A stretch of 6,235 bases of DNA from Thermoplasmata archaeon (GTDB lineage Archaea; Thermoplasmatota; Thermoplasmata; Thermoplasmatales; Thermoplasmataceae). The notes beneath the pieces were generated by a model, which had not been told where the DNA came from, did no database searches, and worked only from the letters and a program-made list of their open reading frames with translations. Location of the stretch: positions 1 to 6,235 of the forward strand of contig JAKAAK010000192.1 of the NCBI GenBank assembly GCA_021797025.1. Direction: 5' to 3'. Both the position numbers and the translations under genes were made by a program. This document shows, in pieces, positions 1 to 4,682 of this stretch (position 1 is its first letter; each line of letters starts with the position of its first letter).

Positions 1-41
1 TCTTCAAGGCTTTCGTTTAATTTCCCAAGTGGAACGCACAT
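1..41 (-). CDS. possible 5' end of a minus-strand gene, partial
   Basis: An ATG read on the minus strand at 41-39 opens a frame that reaches the left edge without a stop and encodes 13 residues (MCVPLGKLNESLE). The only supporting evidence is positional: a TATA-like block lies 25-34 bases upstream, the spacing expected for a leaderless archaeal transcript. The fragment is too short to assign to a family. The plus strand is also open here (1-144), but that reading has no recognisable protein character. It could be chance. Confidence 0.25.
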   Translation of the reverse strand, partial: MCVPLGKLNESLE

Positions 42-65
42 GGTTGTAGACCTGAGGCTATGCCT

Positions 66-75
66 TATATTATAT
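66..75 (-). promoter_or_regulatory. candidate TATA box for the left-edge minus-strand gene
   Basis: On the minus strand this reads ATATAATATA and ends 24 bases before the ATG at 41, which would put transcription start at or next to the start codon. The surrounding spacer is AT-rich, so a chance match is quite possible. Confidence 0.3.
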
Positions 76-190
76 GCAACACAGTTTGCCATGGAAGTTT
101 ATAATTTCAATAAATATAAGATTATAGATTTCAAAATATACCCATGATAAGTTACATAAATTCTGAATATTTTGACAGAATCTCAATTAT

Positions 191-735
191 ATGAACACAT
201 CTGAGCTCACAATTGCAGTAGATTCATTCTCTGATATGGGTCTAACGTTTACAACACTGCCGTAACTGAGTCAAATGCAAATACATGGCCTAATGCGACT
301 GTTACACCACAATTTACCGATTTGGCATGGCTTCCAGATTACCCCGATCCAATAGGACAGCAATTAATGTCGGTTTATGATGCCTCAGATGGAGGAGCAT
401 TTGGGGGTAACGACGCATGGGTAGATAATGCGACACTACAGGGAATATTTATCAATCTGGATTTTGAAAATGTTACTGTGCAGGAAAAAGCGATGTATAA
501 CGTACAGAACCTTACATACAACCAGTATGCATATATGTGGCTACCGGTTCCAAACAATATATGGTTCGTGGCACCTGATGTACATGGATTTGTGTATAAC
601 ACTATCATATCGGCTTATTTCTATAATCTCATGACAGTGAGTGGAAAACTGACAAGCTCAGTAGGATTTATTAGTGTATATGCCCTTGTAGCCAGTATGG
701 ATGTGGCCATAATAAATATAGCACCAAAATTTTAA
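191..735 (+). pseudogene. C-terminal remnant of an ABC transporter solute-binding protein (peptide-binding type)
   Basis: The frame ending at 735 is open from 235 and reads as the C-terminal lobe of an SBP_bac_5 (oligopeptide/dipeptide-binding) protein. Typical segments are TPQFTDLAWLPDYPDPIGQQ, then GGAFGGNDAWVDNATLQ, then QYAYMWLPVPNNIWFVAP, and VHGFVYNT...YFYNLM near the end, followed by a hydrophobic tail of about 25 residues. Family members usually exceed 500 residues; only about 180 remain. Just upstream, the +1 neighbouring frame (191-262) reads MNTSELTIAVDSFSDMGLTF and ends in TAA at 263. Adding one base near 262 would join it to VTESNANTWP of the main frame, so a one-base deletion is likely. 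No N-terminus, signal peptide or promoter precedes it. In its intact form such a protein binds peptides or sugars outside the membrane and feeds an ABC permease; no permease or ATPase gene is visible here. The TTG at 322 is not a credible start, because homologous-looking sequence continues upstream of it. Confidence 0.8.
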
Positions 736-740
736 AATAA

Positions 741-746
741 TTTTTT
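741..746 (+). terminator. possible T-run terminator after the binding-protein remnant
   Basis: A run of six T follows the TAA at 733-735 by a few bases. Archaeal termination often occurs at such U-tracts without a hairpin. In this AT-rich spacer it is weak evidence. Confidence 0.25.
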
Positions 747-797
747 ATAATAGATTGAAAACTAGGAATAAAAGTACAGTCATCTTAGTAACAAAAG

Positions 798-807
798 TTT
801 TATATTA
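798..807 (+). promoter_or_regulatory. TATA box of the amidohydrolase gene
   Basis: The block TTTTATATTA sits 19-28 bases before the ATG at 826 and is preceded by a purine-rich stretch (AACAAAAG) that could serve as the TFB recognition element. The spacing predicts transcription starting at the ATG. The bases before the ATG (GTAAATCGT) contain no ribosome binding site, which agrees with a leaderless message. Confidence 0.6.
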
Positions 808-825
808 GTTCATTATGTAAATCGT

Positions 826-2262
826 ATGGAAGATATACTTTTAAAGAATGGCAAATGTTATTTGTATGGTCAGGGATTAGTAGATGCTGATATTTTAATA
901 GAAGATGGGAAAATAAAATCAATATCAAAATCATTTCAAGGCAAGGCTTCACATACTATAGATGTTAACAATAATTTAGTTATACCTGGTGTTATTGATT
1001 CCCACGCACATATTGGTATATATAGAGATTTTCAAAATGATGCTAAAACAGAGTCTAAGAGTGCCGTTGCTGGTGGAGTTACAACTCTGTTAAGTTATTT
1101 TAGAACAGGTAAAAATTACTTAAATAAAACAGGAAGTTATACAGATATACTTCCAGAATTATTTGAAAAATCCAAGGGTTCTTTCTATACTGATTATGGC
1201 TTTAATATAGGACCAAACACGAAAAAACAACTGGATGAAATTCAGTACCTAATCGATAGTGGAGTTTCAACATTTAAATTTTATATGTTTTATAAAGGTT
1301 TAAATTTAAAAAGCCAGAGTGTTAATACTTCAGTAGAAAAGGAATATCTTCTTTCTGACGATAGATATGATCTTGGATATCTTTGGAATTTAATGAAGAA
1401 AATAGCATCACAGGGTAATAGAAACATAAGGTTGAGCATCCACGCAGAAGAAGCAGAGATAATAAAAGATTTTATCGATATTGCAAAGAAAGAGTTCAGT
1501 GAACAAAAAGTAAATGAAATGCAAGCTTATAGCGAAGCTAGACCACCAGAATCAGAATATGTAGCGATATATGAGGCTCTTTCAATGGCCTCATTGTTAA
1601 AATGCCCAATTAATCTATTGCATGTTAGTAGCGAGAAGGCTATGAAAGCAATAGAGGAGAACAGATTAATGCACCCAAATCTAGATATAATGGTTGAGGT
1701 GACTGCATCCCATATTACACTAGATAATTCAATGGGGCTCGGTCTAAAAGGGAAGGTGAATCCTCCAATCAGACAGAATACAGACGTAGAATACTTATGG
1801 AACTCAATAATTAAGGGAGAAGTTAATACTATTTCATCCGATCATGCAGCTTTAACATCTGACATGAAAGGAAAGGACTTATGGAACGCTGAAAATGGAT
1901 ATGGAGCGACGGAATTACTTTTACCATCAGTTATTGATGGCGGATATTTTAAAAGAGGAATACCACTAGATATTTTATTGCCTTTAATTACATATAATCA
2001 GGCTAAATATCATGGCATGTTGAATAGTAAAGGATCAATAGCACTGGGTAAGGATGCTGATTTAACCATTATAGATTTAAAAAAGGAAAAAACTGTAAAG
2101 GCATCAGAATTGCACTCGGCACAGGACTTTACACCTTTTGAAGGTTTGAAATTAAAAGGATGGCCTACAACTACAATAGTTGGTGGAAAAATAATAATGG
2201 AAGATAATAACATTATCTCTCAACCTACCGGTAAATTTATAAAAAGACCAGAAGAATATTAA
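826..2262 (+). CDS. hydantoinase/dihydropyrimidinase-family cyclic amidohydrolase
   Basis: This 478-residue protein has the normal length and layout of the D-hydantoinase/dihydropyrimidinase/allantoinase branch of the amidohydrolase superfamily. These are cytoplasmic enzymes that open cyclic amide rings with a binuclear metal centre. All expected ligands are visible: HxH at His60/His62 in VIDSHAHI, the probable carboxylated Lys151 in STFKFYM, His206 in LSIHAEE, His266 in NLLHVSS and Asp339 in TISSDHA. Other family signatures are ARPPESE (238-244), KVNPPIRQNTD (310-320) and a C-terminal beta-sandwich segment with FTPFEGLKLKG (435-445). The ATG at 826 is chosen because the family's first strand (ILLKNGK) begins right after it and a TATA box fits. 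Substrate cannot be read from sequence: hydantoin, dihydropyrimidine, allantoin or another cyclic imide are all possible. Dihydroorotase is less likely, given the length and the hydantoinase-like signatures. No hydantoin racemase or carbamoylase gene is nearby. The gene is AT-rich (13 of 60 G+C in 1261-1320 by hand count). Confidence 0.9.
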   Translation: MEDILLKNGKCYLYGQGLVDADILIEDGKIKSISKSFQGKASHTIDVNNNLVIPGVIDSHAHIGIYRDFQNDAKTESKSAVAGGVTTLLSYFRTGKNYLNKTGSYTDILPELFEKSKGSFYTDYGFNIGPNTKKQLDEIQYLIDSGVSTFKFYMFYKGLNLKSQSVNTSVEKEYLLSDDRYDLGYLWNLMKKIASQGNRNIRLSIHAEEAEIIKDFIDIAKKEFSEQKVNEMQAYSEARPPESEYVAIYEALSMASLLKCPINLLHVSSEKAMKAIEENRLMHPNLDIMVEVTASHITLDNSMGLGLKGKVNPPIRQNTDVEYLWNSIIKGEVNTISSDHAALTSDMKGKDLWNAENGYGATELLLPSVIDGGYFKRGIPLDILLPLITYNQAKYHGMLNSKGSIALGKDADLTIIDLKKEKTVKASELHSAQDFTPFEGLKLKGWPTTTIVGGKIIMEDNNIISQPTGKFIKRPEEY

Positions 2263-2263
2263 A

Positions 2264-2285
2264 TCATTATTATTTATTTTATTTA
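2264..2285 (+). terminator. T-rich termination region of the amidohydrolase gene
   Basis: Directly after the TAA at 2260-2262 there is a T-dominated tract of repeated TTA/TTTA units with no convincing hairpin. This is the usual appearance of an archaeal U-tract terminator. Confidence 0.4.
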
Positions 2286-2298
2286 TATAAAAATATTT
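2284..2298. repeat. 15-base AT-only direct repeat, left copy (right copy 4641-4655)
   Basis: TATATAAAAATATTT occurs here, just after the amidohydrolase, and again exactly at 4641-4655 before the MFS gene. The two copies enclose the flavoprotein gene and the remnants beside it. The copies consist of A and T only, so a chance match in AT-rich spacer is not excluded. Confidence 0.5.
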
Positions 2299-2313
2299 CT
2301 TTGACAACTATAA

Positions 2314-2430
2314 AAAGTTAAGAAGCTATCAATTGCCAAAAATAATCCCAACTTCAGATACGGATTCCAATGGATTATAAATATAAAAGTGACAGCAATA
2401 ACTTGGCATGTACTAGCCGTTTTGGGTTAG
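2314..2430 (+). pseudogene. possible scrap of an MFS transporter near helix 11
   Basis: This short stretch is open between stops at 2311 and 2428 and has no good start codon. Within it, 2353-2394 reads FRYGFQWIINIKVT, which matches FGYGFQWLGNIIFP of the MFS protein in this window (residues 358-371) at 8 of 14 positions, with the nine bases TTCCAATGG identical. The rest of the stretch does not align convincingly. It may be a decayed copy of an MFS C-terminal segment or a coincidence. The remainder of 2263-2557 shows no other gene, RNA or clear repeat beyond the entries given here. Confidence 0.25.
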
Positions 2431-2557
2431 AGGGAAACCAATACATAAGTTTGTGATTTTACTTCCGATATCATATTTATTAATATAACATTGCAATAAA
2501 TGGCCTCAAATTAAATTTAGGACATGAACATAACGCAGTTTAAGTCTCTAAATATTT

Positions 2558-3907
2558 TTATTTTAATTCTGAAGCAGTTTTTCCGGAAATCCATCCGTAT
2601 GTAAACGCACACAGCAATCCGGTGCCGCTGACGTAACCGTCTGGTCCTGGTCCTGTTATTCCGGCGGCTGCATCCCCTGCCGCGAAAATGTTCCTGCTTG
2701 CCATTCCGTCCTTCAGAATTACCCTCGCATCCTTTCCGACTCTGAGACCCCCCTGAGTATGAAACAGTGCCGGAGAAATTCTGGCTGCATAATATGGGGG
2801 GTTCAACTCCACAAAGTAAGATCTACCAAATTGGTCACTTTCCCCATTGCCTGCTCTACTATTTACTTCGTCAATGGTGCGCGTGAGGGCCCCACTACTA
2901 CATTCAATGAATTTTGCCAATTCATCAATAGACCATGCTTTAATGATCCCCTTTAATGCATTGGTTTCCTGATATTCAGGATATCTTTGCAGTATCTCTT
3001 GATGAATCTTTGAGTTATAAATCTCAAATGCAAAAGAACCTGGCTGGTAAGTTATGTTCTTGGCGAATTTTGAATAACCTGTGATTTCATTGGCAAAACG
3101 CTTACCTCCTGAGTTCACAATAATTGCGCCTTTCATTACCGTTTCCCATGTTATGAGTGTACCTACAGAAGAAACTGAAGAGTGGGCCTGGTAAGAATCC
3201 AAGTAATCCAACTGGGCTCCAATGGAATCACCCCATATAAGTGATTCCCCTCTGTGTTCAGAGCTCCCGAAATACAGCATTTTACCTGCATCAGGGATGT
3301 ACTTTTCAACGAATTCCTTGTTTGCGCCATATCCCCCAGTGGCAATTACAATCGCCCTTGCAGTAATTTTTTCCTCCGATCCTGAAATTTCTACTCCTGT
3401 GGCATTTCCTTTCCTGTCTGCTGCAATATTTGAGACACCATGTTCTGTGACTATTTCTAGGTTCTTCATGCTTTCGGCCTTTGATAGGAGAGTGCTGATG
3501 ATTTCCCTACCTGTTCTGCTGGGTGGAGAGTGTATCCGGAATTTTCTGTAACCATGGTACTTAAAATCTGTTGCCACTTCTAGCTTCTGTCCACAGTAAT
3601 CTGACAGCCATTCCGCAACAAGACTGCTGTTCAATGACAAATTATATACAGTTTCATACGGTACTGAGTTTCCATTCTCACTAAGAATATCCTCTGTCAT
3701 CGCTTCTGGTGAATCAACTATACCCAATGCTTTCTGAAATCTGGTGTAAGATGCAGGGAACATCCCCTGGGTGTTAAGTGTATGTCCCCCGGCTTCTTTG
3801 GTCTTTTCAAGTAGAAGAACACTGCTACCTGACTGCGAGGCAGCCAAGGCAGACACTATGCCCGCACCTCCTCCACCAATTATCACAACGTTAAAATCTG
3901 TAGCCAT
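2558..3907 (-). CDS. FAD-dependent oxidoreductase of the fumarate reductase/ketosteroid dehydrogenase flavoprotein superfamily
   Basis: The 449-residue protein begins with a Rossmann FAD site, NVVIIGGGGAGIVSA (6-20), with the ribose-binding Glu34 at the end of the second strand (VLLLEK). AGGHT follows at 39-43, IVIATGGYGA at 187-195 and the C-terminal FAD-closing segment NIFAAGDAAAGITG at 406-419. This is the FAD_binding_2 layout. Superfamily substrate-site features are present: Gln240/His242 (YQAHSS), GGKRFANE (267-274) and FHTQGG with His383. The last active-site arginine of true fumarate reductases (in their NRLGGN motif) is not apparent; the equivalent stretch reads GPDGYVSGTG. It is therefore more likely a soluble dehydrogenase or reductase of another unsaturated acid, ketone or ring compound than a respiratory fumarate reductase. 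The start at 3907 is chosen because the Rossmann strand begins four residues later. The frame continues open to GTG at 4051, but those 48 residues do not belong to the fold. It is convergent with the amidohydrolase, and mostly higher in G+C (28/60 in 3301-3360, 36/60 in 2641-2700; one AT-rich line, 3001-3060, gives 20/60). Confidence 0.88.
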   Translation of the reverse strand: MATDFNVVIIGGGGAGIVSALAASQSGSSVLLLEKTKEAGGHTLNTQGMFPASYTRFQKALGIVDSPEAMTEDILSENGNSVPYETVYNLSLNSSLVAEWLSDYCGQKLEVATDFKYHGYRKFRIHSPPSRTGREIISTLLSKAESMKNLEIVTEHGVSNIAADRKGNATGVEISGSEEKITARAIVIATGGYGANKEFVEKYIPDAGKMLYFGSSEHRGESLIWGDSIGAQLDYLDSYQAHSSVSSVGTLITWETVMKGAIIVNSGGKRFANEITGYSKFAKNITYQPGSFAFEIYNSKIHQEILQRYPEYQETNALKGIIKAWSIDELAKFIECSSGALTRTIDEVNSRAGNGESDQFGRSYFVELNPPYYAARISPALFHTQGGLRVGKDARVILKDGMASRNIFAAGDAAAGITGPGPDGYVSGTGLLCAFTYGWISGKTASELK

Positions 3908-4051
3908 AAAGAGAAAAATGATCGTAAGGTTAATAATCATTTCCATTGTTTTTCTTGCGGACTTATGGGGACATTGTCTATAAAATGTCTTTATCACGTA
4001 TTCCAAACGTTTCAAATCAAATTCCTTCTTGAGTATTTGAATCAGTTTCAC
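3908..4051 (-). other. in-frame open extension upstream of the flavoprotein; possible remnant of another protein
   Basis: These 48 codons join the flavoprotein frame without a stop. They read as a charged, helical segment (LKKEFDLKRLEYVIKTFYRQ, then CPHKSARKTMEMI) ending in a hydrophobic run. The frame stays open further upstream, to a TAA near 4130, overlapping an antisense MFS scrap. The segment resembles the tail of a transposase-like protein more than random translation, but I cannot name a family. It is unlikely to be the true N-terminus of the flavoprotein, since FAD_binding_2 proteins start close to the GxGxxG strand and a better promoter/start combination exists at 3907. Confidence 0.25.
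3929..3936 (-). promoter_or_regulatory. candidate TATA box for the flavoprotein gene
   Basis: On the minus strand the bases TTATTAAC lie 22-29 bases before the ATG at 3907, the right distance for a leaderless start. No ribosome binding site precedes the ATG (TTTTTCTCTTT). The TATA match is imperfect. Confidence 0.3.
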
Positions 4052-4060
4052 TGTGGGTGA

Positions 4061-4177
4061 ATAATATACGGTGTGGTAAACATGATTACATTCATTCTTA
4101 ATACAATGGACAGACGTATTTTACTGATAACTGGAGCACTGATGAACACAACATTCTTTGTGCTGAGTGTTGCTTGA
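4061..4177 (+). pseudogene. scrap of an MFS (sugar-porter-like) transporter, helix 7-loop-helix 8 region
   Basis: The frame between stops at 4058 and 4175 reads IIYGVVNMITFILNTMDRR followed by ILLITGALMNTTFFVLSVA. It matches the pattern at the start of the second half of MFS sugar porters, where a G-V-x-N helix is followed by a D-R-x-G-R-R loop and then L-L-x-x-G-A. Here the loop is shortened to MDRR. Only 38 codons remain, far below the roughly 400-450 residues of an MFS protein, and there is no promoter. An ATG at 4082 could start a 31-residue peptide but is probably just an internal methionine. It is not a copy of the intact MFS gene to its right, whose equivalent loop reads GNKLGRR. Confidence 0.45.
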
Positions 4178-4192
4178 AGGTTATAATTTCAT
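4178..4192. repeat. 15-base direct repeat, left copy (right copy 4668-4682)
   Basis: AGGTTATAATTTCAT is identical in both copies, and TTGA precedes each (the left copy has one extra A). The left copy lies just after an MFS scrap and the right copy ends inside the ATG of the intact MFS gene. The core TTATAATTTCA also occurs at 99-109. Confidence 0.55.
4181..4189 (+). promoter_or_regulatory. candidate TATA box for the 46-codon ORF
   Basis: TTATAATTT lies 21-29 bases before the ATG at 4210, the spacing of a leaderless archaeal promoter. It is part of the 15-base direct repeat. Confidence 0.35.
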
Positions 4193-4279
4193 CAATCTCT
4201 ATTTTAGTCATGGATGTGCGGAAGCGGAAATCAAAACTATTCACTACCTTCCGTAAGGGGAAATTAGATGAAATTATAA
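4181..4279. repeat. 13-base inverted repeat (arms 4181-4193 and 4267-4279)
   Basis: TTATAATTTCATC at 4181-4193 is matched exactly in reverse complement by GATGAAATTATAA at 4267-4279, inside the start of the 46-codon ORF. The first arm overlaps the proposed TATA box, so the pair might be an operator or transposase-binding site. AT-rich chance pairing is also possible. Confidence 0.4.
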
Positions 4280-4350
4280 TAGATCTCGAAACTAAATTAT
4301 CCTTAAATGAAGAGAAGAGAATCCTTATAGATAAGAATAAGTTCCATTAA
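4210..4350 (+). pseudogene. 46-codon ORF, probable N-terminal stub of the transposase
   Basis: The ORF starts at ATG 4210 and stops at TAA 4348. It encodes a basic, helical peptide (MDVRKRKSKLFTTFRKGKLD, then EIIIDLETKLSLNEEKRILI). It has a TATA-like block at leaderless spacing. It is in the same reading frame as the transposase C-terminus that follows, with only about 40 bases between them, so it is best read as the start of the same transposase gene after loss of the DNA-binding and catalytic middle (around 200 residues would be expected). Such N-termini in archaeal rve transposases are commonly rich in Lys, Arg and Glu, but I do not recognise a specific family motif. The alternative is an independent small basic protein. 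Confidence 0.4.
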
Positions 4351-4596
4351 TATTTTGATAATAACAATATAAAAGGTATATTATAGATAGACCATCCATG
4401 GACAAATGGAAAATTAGAAAGATTAAACGGTACAGTAAAGGCATTGAAACCATACTTCTCAACATGGGAGGGGGTGGTTTATTATTACAATTACAACAGC
4501 AGGTATATGTCATTGTCCATAGATGAAAGGCCAGTTGTAACACCAGCTATGGCATTGGGGGATAAGAGAGGTAAATTAAATGTTAAGAAACAATAA
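4351..4596 (+). pseudogene. C-terminal remnant of an IS481/IS3-type (rve) DDE transposase
   Basis: The frame reads NNIKGIL, an in-frame TAG at 4384-4386, then IDHPWTNGKLERLNGTVKAL, followed by a segment with YFSTWEGVVYYYNYNSRYMS and a final TPAMAL before TAA at 4594-4596. This is the end of the rve integrase fold: HPxTNGKxER carries the third catalytic acidic residue (the Glu of LER), and a YYN...MSL...TP.xA tail closes the domain. The two catalytic aspartates and the helix-turn-helix are missing, so the protein is inactive. The stop codon and the missing middle mark it as decayed. Intact enzymes cut and join DNA at the ends of an insertion sequence. Confidence 0.75.
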
Positions 4597-4635
4597 GTAT
4601 ATATGGGAACTAATTACAGGATATCATATATACTT
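4595..4635. repeat. 11-base inverted repeat overlapping the transposase stop
   Basis: AAGTATATATG at 4595-4605 pairs perfectly with CATATATACTT at 4625-4635 around a 19-base loop, followed by a T-run and TATA-rich sequence. It could be a transcription terminator for the transposase or part of the right end of the old insertion sequence. The stem is nearly all A-T, so its stability is low. Confidence 0.45.
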
Positions 4636-4640
4636 TTTAC

Positions 4641-4659
4641 TATATAAAAATATTTAAAT
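4641..4659 (+). promoter_or_regulatory. promoter region (TATA boxes) of the MFS gene; holds the right copy of the 15-base AT repeat
   Basis: TATATAAAAATATTT (4641-4655) continues into TTAAAT. Two TATA registers are possible. TATATAAA at 4641-4648 would give a short leader carrying part of a ribosome binding site, while TATTTAAAT at 4651-4659 lies 22-30 bases before the ATG and would give a leaderless message. The first 15 bases are identical to 2284-2298. Confidence 0.5.
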
Positions 4660-4666
4660 AATGGTT

Positions 4667-4671
4667 GAGGT
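4667..4671 (+). promoter_or_regulatory. ribosome binding site of the MFS gene
   Basis: GAGGT is complementary to the CCTCC-containing 3' end of archaeal 16S rRNA and lies nine bases before the ATG at 4681. It supports that start and suggests this mRNA may have a leader, unlike the amidohydrolase. It is embedded in the right copy of the AGGTTATAATTTCAT repeat. Confidence 0.45.
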
Positions 4672-4682
4672 TATAATTTCAT
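4668..4682. repeat. 15-base direct repeat, right copy (left copy 4178-4192)
   Basis: This copy is identical to 4178-4192 and ends within the ATG of the MFS gene, so the leader of that gene is made of repeat sequence. Confidence 0.55.

Larger units (their letters stand above)
4178..4682 (+). mobile_element. decayed, internally deleted insertion-sequence remnant
   Basis: Between two copies of AGGTTATAATTTCAT (4178-4192 and 4668-4682) lie a possible transposase N-terminus and a clear transposase C-terminus in the same frame, with the catalytic middle missing. The boundaries are uncertain: the 15-base direct repeat may be a relic of the insertion or coincidental, and I could not identify classical terminal inverted repeats. 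The transposase part resembles the IS481/IS3-type rve integrase fold. The element cannot move by itself. Confidence 0.45.

Noticed and set aside
428..634. ORFs in other frames over the binding-protein remnant (428-634 plus, 375-608 minus)
   Set aside because: The frame ending at 735 carries clear family motifs through this region, so the others are shadows.
2010..2213. 67-codon minus-strand ORF inside the amidohydrolase gene
   Set aside because: It is antisense to conserved amidohydrolase sequence and has no independent signal.
2370..2456. 28-residue ORF (MDYKYKSDSNNLACTSRFG...) in the spacer after the amidohydrolase
   Set aside because: It has no ribosome binding site, no well-placed TATA box and no recognisable family, and it overlaps the YGFQW stretch in another frame. 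It is probably chance.
2263..2557. Possible tRNA, riboswitch or CRISPR-like structure in the spacer
   Set aside because: No cloverleaf landmarks, repeated units or strong stems were found when reading both strands.
3222..3551. 109-codon plus-strand ORF opposite the flavoprotein gene
   Set aside because: It lies entirely antisense to well-supported coding sequence, its composition is that of a shadow frame, and it has no promoter. The same applies to the antisense ORFs at 2759-2956 and 3771-3983.
4325..4543. 72-codon minus-strand ORF over the transposase remnant
   Set aside because: It is antisense to a recognisable rve C-terminus, and its cysteine/proline-rich low-complexity stretch comes from the opposite strand's codons.
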